A DNA stretch of 64,000 bases from JBHFEI01 sp041928815 (GCF_041928815.1 NZ_JBHFEI010000005.1:62001-126000), one strand, 5' to 3'; positions 52,396 to 61,842 are shown, numbered from the stretch's first letter. Numbers and translations: made by a program. Notes: a model not told the origin generated them from the sequence alone.

Positions 52396-53526
52396 ATGCC
52401 AGATGTGGTGAAGATCGGCATCCTCTATTCGACCACCGGGCCCTACGGGTCGCTCGGGCGCGACGGGCGCGACGGCGCCGAATTCGCCTTCCATGACTAT
52501 CGCGCCGCCGGCGGCGCGACGATCGAGCCGGTGTTCTTCGACCCCCATGCCGACCTCGCCGCCTATCTTGACGGCGCCCGCGCGCTCCTGCGCGACCATG
52601 GCTGCCGCCACGTCGTCGGCACCATCACCTCGGCCGCGCGCAAGGAGGTGATCCCGCTCGTCGAGAAGCATGACGGGCTCCTGTGGTACATGTGCCCCTA
52701 CGAGGGCTTCGAGGCCAACGAGAACGTCATCTACGTCGCCGGCTGCCCGAACCAGCACCTGATCCCGCTCTTCGACCACCTGATCCAGCGCCACGGCGCC
52801 CGCCCCTACCTGCTCGGCGCCAATTATGTCTGGGGCTGGGAGATGAACCGGCTGGCGCGGGAGCTGATCCACAATGCCGGCGGCACCGTGCTCGGCGAGC
52901 GCTACCTGCCGCTGGAGGAGACGGCGGTGGAGCGCATCGTCGCCGACATCGCGGAGAAGCGGCCGAGCTTCATCCTCAACAACCTGATCGGCCCGTCGAG
53001 CTATGCCTTTCTCGCGGCGCTCAGGGCGCTTGGTGAACGCGATCCCGCCTTCCTGCCGGAGAACTGCCCGGTCGCCAGCTGCGACCTCACCGAATGCGAG
53101 CTGCCCGATATTCCCGAAAGCGTCGCCGTCGGCCAGCTCTGCGCCCTTCCCTATTTCGACAGTCTCGACACGGCCGGAAACCGGGCGTTCAAGGCGCGCA
53201 TCGCGCGCTGGCGGCCGGAACGCGGCAAGGTGTCGAGCATCTTCGCCAGCGCCTATGCGACCGCTGCGCTCTGCATCGCGGCGATCGAGGCCTGCGGCAG
53301 CGACGACCCGGTCGCGGTGCGCCGCGAGCTCCTGTCGCGCGTCTGGCCGTCGGTGCTCGGCCCGCTGCGGATCGATCCGAAGACCAACCACGCCGCCCTT
53401 CCCTTCCATCTCGGCCGGATCAACACGGCCGGCGGCTACGACGTCATCGCCTCCCGACCGGCGATTGCGGCCGACCCCTATCTGACCGGCGCCGGCGGCG
53501 CGCCGCGGCTGAGGGTGGTGTCATGA
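52396..53526 (+). CDS. AmiC-like amide/peptide-sensing protein
   Basis: A 376-aa periplasmic-binding-fold protein without a signal peptide, matching AmiC, the cytosolic ligand sensor that holds AmiR inactive in Pseudomonas. It begins MPDVVKIGILYSTTGPYG. AmiC-like blocks are YMCPYEGFEANENVIY, AGCPNQHL and GGTVLGERYLPL. GGAA lies 5 bases before ATG 52396; an upstream GTG adds 5 residues only. ATGA overlap with the AmiR-like gene supports a sensor-effector pair. Some homologues are annotated as transporter binding proteins, but the missing signal argues against that here. Confidence 0.88.
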   Translation: MPDVVKIGILYSTTGPYGSLGRDGRDGAEFAFHDYRAAGGATIEPVFFDPHADLAAYLDGARALLRDHGCRHVVGTITSAARKEVIPLVEKHDGLLWYMCPYEGFEANENVIYVAGCPNQHLIPLFDHLIQRHGARPYLLGANYVWGWEMNRLARELIHNAGGTVLGERYLPLEETAVERIVADIAEKRPSFILNNLIGPSSYAFLAALRALGERDPAFLPENCPVASCDLTECELPDIPESVAVGQLCALPYFDSLDTAGNRAFKARIARWRPERGKVSSIFASAYATAALCIAAIEACGSDDPVAVRRELLSRVWPSVLGPLRIDPKTNHAALPFHLGRINTAGGYDVIASRPAIAADPYLTGAGGAPRLRVVS

Positions 53527-54107
53527 CGGCGCGGACTCCGACATTCACCCGCTGGCGCGCGACGATCCTCGCCGAGGAGGACGGCCACACCGACCGTCTG
53601 CGTCGCCAGCTCCAGCGTCTCGGCATGGAGGTTCAGCACCAGTGGCGGCCGCTCGCGGCGGATGCGTTGCCCGATCTGGTGCTCGTCGATGCCGACCAGG
53701 GATGGGACGAACTCCTGCCCTGGCCGGCATCGGCGCCGTCCCGTCCCGTGGTGGCGATCCTCGGCTCGGAGGCGCCGGGCCGCATCGCCTTCGCCATAAG
53801 GCAGGGCGCCGGCGCCATCCTCGCCAAGCCGGTGACGACCGCCGCCATCTATCCGGCCCTGGTGCTTGCCGTATCGATCCACGAGGAGCGCGCGAAAGCC
53901 GCCGAGACGATCGCCCGCCTCGAGGAACGGCTGAGGCTTCGGCCCGTCGTCTTCGCCGCCGTGGCGAAGCTGAAGGCGGAACGCGGGCTCGACGACACGC
54001 AGGCCTATGCGGTGCTGCGCGACTGCGCCATGCGCCGGCGGCTCCCGGTCGAGCAGATCGCCGCCTTCTTCATCGGCGGTTCCGAAACCCTGCGCGAGGT
54101 CGGCTGA
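53523..54107 (+). CDS. AmiR-like ANTAR-domain antiterminator
   Basis: A 194-aa protein. Residues 1-120 form a pseudo-receiver (VLVDADQGWDELL, VAILGSEAPGRIAFAIRQGAGAIL) without the normal phosphorylation site. A coiled segment (EERAKAAETIARLEERLRLR) leads to an ANTAR RNA-binding helix bundle (AVAKLKAERGLDDTQAYAVL, CAMRRRLPVEQIAAFF). AmiR binds leader RNA to stop termination when freed by its sensor. The gene starts inside the AmiC-like stop, and a leader terminator precedes the operon. Confidence 0.9.
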   Translation: MTARTPTFTRWRATILAEEDGHTDRLRRQLQRLGMEVQHQWRPLAADALPDLVLVDADQGWDELLPWPASAPSRPVVAILGSEAPGRIAFAIRQGAGAILAKPVTTAAIYPALVLAVSIHEERAKAAETIARLEERLRLRPVVFAAVAKLKAERGLDDTQAYAVLRDCAMRRRLPVEQIAAFFIGGSETLREVG

Positions 54108-54955
54108 TGCGGGTGCTGAAGGAGCTCTGCCGCCAGCCGGCGGCCCTGTTCGGGCTCGTCGTCGTGCTGGCCGTCGTCGTGCTGGCGCTCGCGGCTCCGC
54201 TGATCGCGCCGTTCGATCCGGACAACCAGATGTTCGACGGGCTGACGCTCGAGGGCGCGCCGATGCCGCCGGGTGACGCCTTCCTGCTCGGCACCGACAC
54301 GCTCGGCCGCGACCTCTTCTCGCGCCTGCTCTACGGCGCGCGCACCTCGCTCGTCATCGGCCTGCTGGCGAACGGCGTCGCGGTCGCGATCGGCCTCCTC
54401 GTCGGCATCACCGCCGGTTATCTGCGCGGGCTTGCCGGCAACCTCCTGATGCGCTTCACCGACCTCATGATGGCCTTTCCGGCGCTGCTGCTCGCCATCG
54501 TTCTGGCCGCGATCCTGCGGCCGAGCCTGCTGATCGTCGCCATGGTCATCGCGCTCGTCAACTGGGTGCAGGTCGCCCGCATCGTCTATACCGAGACGCG
54601 CGGGCTGGTGGAGCGCGACTTCATCATGGCCGAGCGCGCGCTTGGCGCCGGCCATGCCCGCATCCTCTTCCACCACATCCTGCCGCATCTCGTGCCGACG
54701 GCGATCGTCTGGGGAACGCTCGGGATCGCCACGACGGTGCTCCTCGAAGCGACACTTTCCTTCCTCGGCATCGGCGTGCAGCCGCCGCAGCCCTCCTGGG
54801 GCAACATCATCTTCGAAAGCCAGAGCTATTTCCAGGCGGCGCCCTGGCTGGTCTTCTTCCCCGGCGCGGTCATCCTGCTGACGGCGCTCGCCTTCAATCT
54901 CGTCGGCGACGCGCTGCGCGACCTGCTCGACCCGACCCAGCGGGGGCGCGGCTGA
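54107..54955 (+). CDS. dipeptide/oligopeptide ABC transporter permease (DppC type)
   Basis: A 282-aa permease. It has the DppC N-terminal segment with a cytosolic stretch, FDPDNQMFDGLTLEGAP, FLLGTDTLGRDLFSRLLYGA, and the coupling loop AERALGAGHARILFHHILPH. It ends LGIGVQPPQPSWGNII and DALRDLLDPT. The start overlaps the ANTAR gene stop as TGATG. Unusually, the C-type permease precedes the B-type. Confidence 0.94.
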   Translation: MRVLKELCRQPAALFGLVVVLAVVVLALAAPLIAPFDPDNQMFDGLTLEGAPMPPGDAFLLGTDTLGRDLFSRLLYGARTSLVIGLLANGVAVAIGLLVGITAGYLRGLAGNLLMRFTDLMMAFPALLLAIVLAAILRPSLLIVAMVIALVNWVQVARIVYTETRGLVERDFIMAERALGAGHARILFHHILPHLVPTAIVWGTLGIATTVLLEATLSFLGIGVQPPQPSWGNIIFESQSYFQAAPWLVFFPGAVILLTALAFNLVGDALRDLLDPTQRGRG

Positions 54956-55875
54956 TGGCGGAACTTCTGGCAAAGCGGCTGGTGCAATCCGTCCTGATCC
55001 TTCTCGGCGTCGCCGCCATCACCTTCCTCCTGCTCTACGCGCTGCCCGCCGATCCGGCGCGCATGATCGCCGGCCGCAGCGCCACCGCCCAGACGGTCGC
55101 CAACATCCGCCACGAACTCGGCCTCGACCGGCCGCTTCTCGAACAGTTCGTCCGCTATCTCGGCAACCTCGTCCAGGGCGATCTCGGCCGCTCCTACGCG
55201 CAGAAGACCGAGGTCGTGACGCTGATCCTCGCCCGGCTGCCGGCGACGCTGACGCTGATGGCGGCCGGCATCGCCGTCGAGGTCGTCCTCGGCCTCGCCC
55301 TTGGCATCATCGCCGCGCTCAACCGCGGCGGCGCGGTCGACCGGCTGGTGATGACGCTCGCCTTCGTCGGCGTCTCGGCGCCGCAATTCGTCGTGGCGCT
55401 GATGCTGCTCTACGTCTTCGCCGCCACGCTCGGCTGGTTCCCGATGAGCGGCTACGGCACGCCCGTCCATGTCGTGCTGCCGGCGCTGACCCTCGGCATC
55501 CTCGGCGCCGGCTGGTATGCGCGCATCTCGCGCTCGGCGATGATCGACGTGCTCAACCAGGATTACATCCGCACCGCGCGCGCCAAGGGCCTGTCGCGGC
55601 GCCGGGTCGTCATGCGCCATGCGCTGCCCAACGCCATCCTACCGGTCGTCGCGATGATCGGCATCGACATCGGCCAGTTCATGGGCGGGGTCGTGGTGGT
55701 CGAGGCCGTCTTCGGCTGGCCGGGCATCGGCCAGCTCGCCTGGCAGGCGATCCAGCAGGTCGACATCCCGATCATCATGGGCGTGACCCTGACCTCGGCG
55801 CTCGCCATCGTCGCCGGCAACCTCGTCGCCGATCTCGCCGCGCCGCTCATCGATCCGCGCATCCGCAGCCACTGA
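54955..55875 (+). CDS. dipeptide/oligopeptide ABC transporter permease (DppB type)
   Basis: A 306-aa permease. It begins MAELLAKRLVQSVLILLGVA with the DppB-specific periplasmic helix region (IRHELGLDRPLLEQFVRYLG). The coupling loop is RTARAKGLSRRRVVMRHALP, followed by VVVVEAVFGWPGIGQL. TGATG overlaps the preceding permease. It pairs with DppC for uptake of peptides or similar compounds. Confidence 0.95.
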   Translation: MAELLAKRLVQSVLILLGVAAITFLLLYALPADPARMIAGRSATAQTVANIRHELGLDRPLLEQFVRYLGNLVQGDLGRSYAQKTEVVTLILARLPATLTLMAAGIAVEVVLGLALGIIAALNRGGAVDRLVMTLAFVGVSAPQFVVALMLLYVFAATLGWFPMSGYGTPVHVVLPALTLGILGAGWYARISRSAMIDVLNQDYIRTARAKGLSRRRVVMRHALPNAILPVVAMIGIDIGQFMGGVVVVEAVFGWPGIGQLAWQAIQQVDIPIIMGVTLTSALAIVAGNLVADLAAPLIDPRIRSH

Positions 55876-55905
55876 CATCCACCGAGAAGAAAAAGGGGAA
55901 CTCTC

Positions 55906-57525
55906 ATGCTGAAACGTCTTCTAAGGGCCTCCACCGCCGCCGCCTTCCTGAGCCTGATGCCGCTGTCCGTCATGGCGCAGGACACGCCGGCGCCGGGCGG
56001 CGACATCGTCGTCACCTACAAGGACGACATCACGACGCTCGATCCGGCGATCGGCTATGACTGGGTCAACTGGTCGATGATCAAGAGCCTGTTCTCCCGC
56101 CTCGTCGACTACACGCCGGGCACGGCGACGATCGTGCCCTCGCTCGCCGAGAGCTTCACCGTCGCGCCGGACGGCCTGACCTACACCTTCAAGCTGCGCA
56201 AGGGCGTCAAATTCTCGAACGGCCGCGAGGTCGTGGCCTCCGACGTGAAATACTCGATCGAGCGTGCCGTCGACCCGAAGACGCAAGGGCCCGGCGCCGG
56301 CTTCTTCGGCGCGATCGCCGGTTTCGACGACCTCACCGGCGGCACGGCGACGACGCTGTCCGGCATCGAGACGCCGGACGACGGCACGGTCGTCTTCAAG
56401 CTCTCCCGGCCGGACGCGACCTTCCTGCACGTTCTCGCGATCAACTTCGCCTCGGTCGTGCCGAAGGAGGCCGTCGAGGCCGCCGCCGGAGACTTCGGCA
56501 AGAAGCCGGTCGGCTCCGGGCCGCTGGTGCTCAAGGACTGGACGATCGGCCAGACGCTCGTCTTCGAGCGCAATCCCGACTATTTCCAGAAGGGCGTGCC
56601 GCTCGTCGACAAGGTGACGATCGAGGTCGGGCAGGAACCGCTGGTGGCGCTCTTGCGCCTGCAGAAGGGCGAGGTCGACATTGCCGGCGACGGCATTCCT
56701 CCGGCGAAATTCCTCGAGATCAAGAACTCCCCGGACGGCGCGGAGATGATCGTCGACGGCGAGCAGCTGCACACCGGCTACGTGACGCTGAACACCAAGG
56801 TGAAGCCCTTCGACGACGTCAAGGTCCGCCAGGCGGTCAACATGGCGATCAACAAGGAGCGCATTACCCGCATCCTGAACGGCCGCGCCACGCCCGCCAA
56901 CCAGCCGCTTCCGCCGCTGATGCCGGGCTACGACACCGGCTTCACCGGCTATGCCTATGACGTCGAGAAGGCGAAGGCGCTGCTCGCCGAAGCCGGCCTC
57001 GCCGACGGATTCGAGACCGTGCTCTATTCGACCAACACCGATCCGCAGCCGCGCATCGCCCAGGCGATCCAGCAGGATCTCGCCGCCATCGGTATCAAGG
57101 CCGAGGTCCGGGCGCTGGCGCAGGGCAACGTGATTGCCGCCGGCGGCACGGAGGGCGAGGCGCCGATGATCTGGTCGGGCGGCATGGCCTGGATCGCCGA
57201 CTTCCCCGATCCGTCGAACTTCTACGGCCCGATCCTGGGCTGCGCCGGGGCGGTGCAGGGCGGCTGGAACTGGTCGTGGTACTGCAACGAGGCGATCGAC
57301 AAGCGCGCGATCGCGGCCGATTCCATGTCGGACCCGGCGAAGGCGGCCGAGCGCCAGGCGGTCTGGGGCAAGATCTACACCGACATCATGGCGGATGCGC
57401 CCTGGGTGCCGGTGATCAACGAGCGCCGGGTCGTCGCCAAGTCGCTGCGCATGGGCGGTCCGGACAACATCTATATCGACCCGACCCGCGTCATCAATTA
57501 CGACGCCATCTTCGTCAAGCCGTAA
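55906..57525 (+). CDS. ABC transporter substrate-binding protein (family 5, DppA-like)
   Basis: A 539-aa periplasmic binding protein. A signal peptide ends SVMAQD near residue 25. The family 5 region includes PSLAESFTVAPDGLTYTFKL, GTGPL-type (KPVGSGPLVLKDW), and VRQAVNMAINKERITRILNG. GGGGAA precedes the ATG. Ligand unknown; context with an amidase suggests an amide- or formyl-containing compound, or a short peptide. A strong hairpin follows the stop. Confidence 0.94.
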   Translation: MLKRLLRASTAAAFLSLMPLSVMAQDTPAPGGDIVVTYKDDITTLDPAIGYDWVNWSMIKSLFSRLVDYTPGTATIVPSLAESFTVAPDGLTYTFKLRKGVKFSNGREVVASDVKYSIERAVDPKTQGPGAGFFGAIAGFDDLTGGTATTLSGIETPDDGTVVFKLSRPDATFLHVLAINFASVVPKEAVEAAAGDFGKKPVGSGPLVLKDWTIGQTLVFERNPDYFQKGVPLVDKVTIEVGQEPLVALLRLQKGEVDIAGDGIPPAKFLEIKNSPDGAEMIVDGEQLHTGYVTLNTKVKPFDDVKVRQAVNMAINKERITRILNGRATPANQPLPPLMPGYDTGFTGYAYDVEKAKALLAEAGLADGFETVLYSTNTDPQPRIAQAIQQDLAAIGIKAEVRALAQGNVIAAGGTEGEAPMIWSGGMAWIADFPDPSNFYGPILGCAGAVQGGWNWSWYCNEAIDKRAIAADSMSDPAKAAERQAVWGKIYTDIMADAPWVPVINERRVVAKSLRMGGPDNIYIDPTRVINYDAIFVKP

Positions 57526-57539
57526 CATTCAGCTCCAGG

Positions 57540-57570
57540 ACCGGCCTTCCCTGCCACGGGGAAGGCCGGT
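57540..57570 (+). other. strong hairpin between binding-protein and amidase genes
   Basis: Perfect 12-bp arms ACCGGCCTTCCC / GGGAAGGCCGGT with a 7-base loop, starting 15 bp after the binding-protein stop. There is no T-run. It likely protects the upstream mRNA from 3' exonucleases and limits expression of the downstream enzyme and ATPase. Confidence 0.6.
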
Positions 57571-57604
57571 GTCGGCCCATCAAAAGACGATCCGGAGACA
57601 CCCG

Positions 57605-58549
57605 ATGTGCGTCGCCTGCACCCACACCATCCATCGCGCCCAGCACAATTTCGGCTGGAATCGTGACTTTCCGCCGGCATTGACCGCGAAACCCGGCGAG
57701 ACCATCCTGTTTCAATGCATGGATTCCTCCGGCGGCCAGATCGGCGCCGATGCGACGATCGAGACGCTCGCCGCCCTCGATTTCGGCAAGATCAACCCGG
57801 TCTCCGGCCCTGTCTTCGTCGAGGGCGCCCAACCCGGCGACGCGCTGAAGGTGTCGATCCGGAAATTCCATCCCGGCGGCGTCGGCTGGACCGCCAACAT
57901 TCCGGGCTTCGGCCTGCTCGCCGACGATTTCAAGGATCCGGCGCTGCATGTCTGGACCTACGACACGGCCTCGATGGCGCCCGCCGCCTTCGGCCCCGGC
58001 GGCCGTGTGCCGCTGAAACCCTTCGCCGGCACGATCGGCGTCGCACCCGCCGAGCCCGGCCTGCATTCCGTCGTGCCGCCGCGCCGCGTCGGCGGCAACA
58101 TGGACATCCGCGACCTTGCCGCCGGCGTCACGCTCTACCTGCCGGTCGAGGTCGAGGGCGCGCTGTTTTCTGTCGGCGACACCCATGCGGCGCAGGGCGA
58201 CGGCGAGGTCTGCGGCACGGCGATCGAAAGCCGCATGGACGTGGAACTGACCCTCGACCTCGTCAAGGGCGCCAACCTGAAGACGCCGCGCTTCACCACG
58301 ACGGAGCCGGTCACCCGCCATCTCGACGGCGCCGGCTACGAGGTGACGACCGGCATCGGCCCGGACCTGATGACCGGGGCGAAGGAGGCGGTGGCGCGCA
58401 TGATCGACCTGCTGGCGGCCGAGCACGGGCTGAACACGGTCGACGCCTACATGCTCTGCTCGGTCTGCGGCGATCTGCGCATCAGCGAGATCGTCGACCT
58501 GCCGAACTGGGTCGTGTCCTTCTACTTCCCCCGGATCGTCTTTTCGTGA
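57605..58549 (+). CDS. fmdA: acetamidase/formamidase family amidohydrolase
   Basis: A 314-aa FmdA/AmdA-family enzyme hydrolysing formamide, acetamide or related short amides to the acid and ammonia. It has the family blocks GETILFQCMDSSGGQI, FVEGAQPGDALKV, RRVGGNMDIRDLAAG and GDTHAAQGDGEVCGTAIES, plus SVCGDLRISEIVDLPN near the C-terminus. There is no signal peptide. Length is that of the short subgroup. GTGA overlap couples it to the ATPase gene. The AmiC/AmiR-type control at the operon start fits an amidase. Confidence 0.92.
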   Translation: MCVACTHTIHRAQHNFGWNRDFPPALTAKPGETILFQCMDSSGGQIGADATIETLAALDFGKINPVSGPVFVEGAQPGDALKVSIRKFHPGGVGWTANIPGFGLLADDFKDPALHVWTYDTASMAPAAFGPGGRVPLKPFAGTIGVAPAEPGLHSVVPPRRVGGNMDIRDLAAGVTLYLPVEVEGALFSVGDTHAAQGDGEVCGTAIESRMDVELTLDLVKGANLKTPRFTTTEPVTRHLDGAGYEVTTGIGPDLMTGAKEAVARMIDLLAAEHGLNTVDAYMLCSVCGDLRISEIVDLPNWVVSFYFPRIVFS

Positions 58550-60207
58550 CGGTGCCCGTCCTTTCGGTCCGAAACCTGACCGTCGATGCGCGCACGCCCG
58601 CCGGGCTGAAGCGCATCCTCGACGATGTCGGCTTCGACCTCGCGCCCGGCGAGACGCTCTGCCTTGCCGGCGAGAGCGGCTCGGGCAAGTCGGTGACGTC
58701 GCTGTCGGTCATGGGGCTGCTGCCGAAGGCGTCGCTGAAGGTCGCCTCGGGCGAGATCCTGCTGTCGGGCCGCGACCTGCTCCGCATCCCGCACCGGGCG
58801 CTGCGCCAGGTGCGTGGCGGCGAGGTGGCGATGATCTTCCAAGAGCCGATGACCTCGCTCAATCCGGTGATGACCGTCGGCGCGCAGCTCGTCGAGGCGA
58901 TCCGCGAACACCGCGCCGACGCCTCCGAGGGAGCCGAGGCGATCGCCCGCGCCATGCTCGACGCCGTGCAGATCGGCGAGGCGGCGCGGCGGATGGGGCA
59001 ATATCCGCACGAACTCTCCGGCGGCATGCGCCAGCGGGTGATGATCGCCATGGCGCTCTCCTGCCGGCCGAAGGTGCTGATCGCCGACGAGCCGACGACG
59101 GCGCTCGACGTCACCGTGCAGGGCCAGATCCTGACGCTGATGCGGGAACTGCGCCACGAATTCGGCACCGCGATCCTGATGATCACCCACGACATGGGCG
59201 TGGTCGCCGAGATGGCCGACCGCGTCGCCATCATGCGCGAGGGCCGGATCGTCGAGGCGGGCGATGCGCTCGACGTGTTCGAGCGGCCGCGCGAGGTCTA
59301 TACCCGCACCCTGCTCGCTGCCGTTCCCCGCCTGGGTGCCCATGCCGGCACCGACGGACCGCCGCGCCTCTCCCCCGCGCCCGCGCGTGAGAGGCCGGCG
59401 AAGCCGGTGCTCGAGGTCGCCGATCTCGCCGTCCGCTATGCGGCGCCCTCCGGCTGGTTCGGCCGGCGCAAGCCGGGCGCCGCCACCGTCGAGGGCGTGT
59501 CCTTTTCCATCCGCGCCGGCGAGACGCTCGGCCTCGTCGGCGAGAGCGGCTCCGGCAAGTCGACGACCGGCAAGGCCGTGCTCGGCCTCATCCCCTTTTC
59601 CGGCCATGTGGCGCTCGACGGCCATGTCCTCGGCGGCCTGTCGCACTCGGCGATGCGGCCGGTGAGACGCGCGGCGCAGATGATCTTCCAGGACCCCTAT
59701 GCCTCGCTCGACCCGCGCATGAGCATCGGCGCGGCGATCGCCGAACCGCTGGTGATCCACGGCATCGGCAACGCCTCGGAGCGGCGCGACCGGGTGGCGG
59801 CCCTCCTGACGCGCGTCGGGCTTTCCCCGGACGTGACCGAACGCTACCCGCACGAGTTTTCCGGCGGCCAGCGCCAGCGCATCTGCATCGCGCGCGCGCT
59901 TTCGCTTGAACCGAAGCTGATCGTCGCCGACGAGAGCGTCGCGGCCCTCGATGTCTCGGTGCGCGCCCGCGTGCTCGACCTGATGCTCGATCTGCAGGAG
60001 CAGATGGGGCTCGCCTATCTGTTCATCTCGCACGACATGGCGGTGATCGAGCGGATGTCGCACCATGTCGCGGTGATGCGCGGCGGCCGCATCGTCGAGA
60101 CGGGCACGCGTCGGCAGGTGTTCGAGACCCCGCGGGATCCCTACACGCAGCGCCTGATGGCGGCCGTGCCGGTCCCCGATCCTCGCCGCTACCGCCTGAC
60201 GGCCTGA
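58546..60207 (+). CDS. fused dipeptide ABC transporter ATP-binding protein (DppD-DppF)
   Basis: A 553-aa double ATPase. The first half has Walker A GESGSGKSV (near 42-50), LSGGMRQRV and IADEPTTALD. A linker (about 265-290) follows. The second half has GESGSGKST, FSGGQRQRI and VADESVAALD, where Pro of the usual DEP is Ser. Both halves have H-loop segments (ITHDMGVV, ISHDMAVI). GTG start overlaps the amidase stop. It completes the transporter encoded by the two permeases and the binding protein. Confidence 0.95.
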   Translation: MTVPVLSVRNLTVDARTPAGLKRILDDVGFDLAPGETLCLAGESGSGKSVTSLSVMGLLPKASLKVASGEILLSGRDLLRIPHRALRQVRGGEVAMIFQEPMTSLNPVMTVGAQLVEAIREHRADASEGAEAIARAMLDAVQIGEAARRMGQYPHELSGGMRQRVMIAMALSCRPKVLIADEPTTALDVTVQGQILTLMRELRHEFGTAILMITHDMGVVAEMADRVAIMREGRIVEAGDALDVFERPREVYTRTLLAAVPRLGAHAGTDGPPRLSPAPARERPAKPVLEVADLAVRYAAPSGWFGRRKPGAATVEGVSFSIRAGETLGLVGESGSGKSTTGKAVLGLIPFSGHVALDGHVLGGLSHSAMRPVRRAAQMIFQDPYASLDPRMSIGAAIAEPLVIHGIGNASERRDRVAALLTRVGLSPDVTERYPHEFSGGQRQRICIARALSLEPKLIVADESVAALDVSVRARVLDLMLDLQEQMGLAYLFISHDMAVIERMSHHVAVMRGGRIVETGTRRQVFETPRDPYTQRLMAAVPVPDPRRYRLTA

Positions 60208-60216
60208 GACAGGCGG

Positions 60217-61035
60217 TCAGCGCGCGCTGCGCCGCAACCGCCGCTCGATTGCCCGCAGGCCGAGCGACAGGCCGATGGTCAGCACGAGATAGACATAGGC
60301 GACGATCGAATAGGTCTCGAAGAAGCGGAACGAGCCCGAGGCATAGACCTTGCCCATCTGGGTGATGTCGGCGACGCCGAGGACGGAGACGAGCGAGGAA
60401 TCCTTCACCATGGCGACAAAGTCGTTGCCGAGCGGCGGCAGGATGACACGGATCGCCTGCGGCAGCACGACGAGGCGGAAGCGCTGGACGCGGCTGAGCC
60501 CGAGCGCCTTCGCCGCCTCAACCTGCCCCTTGTCGACCGACTGGATGCCGGCGCGAAACACCTCGGCGATGAAGGCGGAATAGCCGATCGTCAGCGCCAG
60601 GATCGCCCGCCACATCAGCGAAAGGTCGCGCACCTCGACCGCCGCCACATGGCCTGCCTCGATCAGTGGCGAGAGGATGGCGTTTACGAGCCAGACCAGC
60701 GCCGGCGCGCCGACGAAGGCGATGTAGAAGAGCAGCACCAGGATCGGCACGCCGCGGATCACCTCGGTGTAGAACCGCGCGACCTGCCGCAGCGCCTTGT
60801 GTTCGGAAAGCGCCATCAGCGCCAGCACGAGGCCGAGCCCGGTTGCCAGCGTGAAGGCGGCGAGCGTCACGAGGATCGTGACGCCGAGACCTTTGGTAAC
60901 GACGGCGAAGACCTGCGCGTAGATGTCGTTGGCGACGATGACGCCGGCAAGCGAAAGCGCGATCGCCGACAGCGCCACGAGCCACCAGGGAAAGTCGTCG
61001 TCGCCGGGAAACTGGCCGGGCCGTGCCGTCGCCAT
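60217..61035 (-). CDS. polar amino-acid ABC transporter permease (HisM/GlnP type)
   Basis: A 272-aa permease. N-terminal DFPWWLVALSAIALSLAGVI is followed by the HisM-type segment RFYTEVIRGVPILVLLFYIA. The coupling loop is EAAKALGLSRVQRFRLVVLP. It lies 9 bp after the binding-protein gene and is convergent with the DppDF gene. No matching ATP-binding gene lies in this window. Confidence 0.94.
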   Translation of the reverse strand: MATARPGQFPGDDDFPWWLVALSAIALSLAGVIVANDIYAQVFAVVTKGLGVTILVTLAAFTLATGLGLVLALMALSEHKALRQVARFYTEVIRGVPILVLLFYIAFVGAPALVWLVNAILSPLIEAGHVAAVEVRDLSLMWRAILALTIGYSAFIAEVFRAGIQSVDKGQVEAAKALGLSRVQRFRLVVLPQAIRVILPPLGNDFVAMVKDSSLVSVLGVADITQMGKVYASGSFRFFETYSIVAYVYLVLTIGLSLGLRAIERRLRRSAR

Positions 61036-61044
61036 CGTCCGGGA

Positions 61045-61842
61045 TCAGCCGCCCATCTTGTAGTCGAGGAACCACTTCCTGTTCAGCGCGTCGAGCGTGC
61101 CGTCGGCCTTCAGCGCCGCGATCGCCGCGTTGACCGGCGCGACGAGATCGGAGCCCTTCGGGAAGATGAAGCCGAAATCCTCCGAGCCGAGCGGGCCGCC
61201 GATCAGCTTCAGCCCGCCCTCGGAGGCGTCGACATAGCCCTTGCCGGCGGTGCCGTCGGTCAGCACCGCGTCGACGTCGCCCGCCTTCAGCGCCTGAACC
61301 GTCGCGCCGAAGGTCTCGAAGAGCTTGATGCGCGGGTTCTGCTCGTTGCCGTCGAGCACCTCGTAGACGGCGGTGTAGAACGGCGTCGTGCCGGGCTGGG
61401 CGCCGATCAGGCCGTCGGCGAAGGCGCCGAGGCTCTTGGCGTCGGTGAAGCGCGCCTCATCGCCGCGCACCAGCAGGAACTGCTCCGAACGCATGTAGGG
61501 ATCGGAGAAATCCACCTTCTCCTTGCGCTCGTCCTTGATGGTGATGCCGGTCATGCCGATCTGGTACTGGCCGTCGGAGACCGACTGGATCATCGCGTCC
61601 CAGCTCGTGTTCTGGTATTCCACCTTGGCGTTCAGGCGCTTCGCGATCTCGTTCATCGCGTCGTATTCCCACCCGACCGCCTCGCCCGTCTTCGGATCGA
61701 CGAATTGCAGCGGCGGATAGGCGTTCTCCGTGACGACGACGATGGCGCGGCCGCCGAGATCCGGCAGGTCGGCGGCAGACCCCGCCGCCGGCATTAGGGC
61801 AAGGACGGTCAGACCGATAAGAAGGGTGCGGCGGGACGGCAT
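61045..61842 (-). CDS. polar amino-acid ABC transporter substrate-binding protein
   Basis: A 265-aa family 3 periplasmic binding protein. The signal peptide ends AAGSAAD near 24. Family signatures are YPPLQFVDPKTGEAVGWEYD, ISVTIKDERK-like (GMTGITIKDERKEKVDFSDP) and FGFIFPKGSDL. AGGAG precedes ATG 61842 (MPSRRTLL); an upstream in-frame extension lacks homology. It likely binds a polar amino acid or opine-like molecule. Confidence 0.93.
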   Translation of the reverse strand: MPSRRTLLIGLTVLALMPAAGSAADLPDLGGRAIVVVTENAYPPLQFVDPKTGEAVGWEYDAMNEIAKRLNAKVEYQNTSWDAMIQSVSDGQYQIGMTGITIKDERKEKVDFSDPYMRSEQFLLVRGDEARFTDAKSLGAFADGLIGAQPGTTPFYTAVYEVLDGNEQNPRIKLFETFGATVQALKAGDVDAVLTDGTAGKGYVDASEGGLKLIGGPLGSEDFGFIFPKGSDLVAPVNAAIAALKADGTLDALNRKWFLDYKMGG

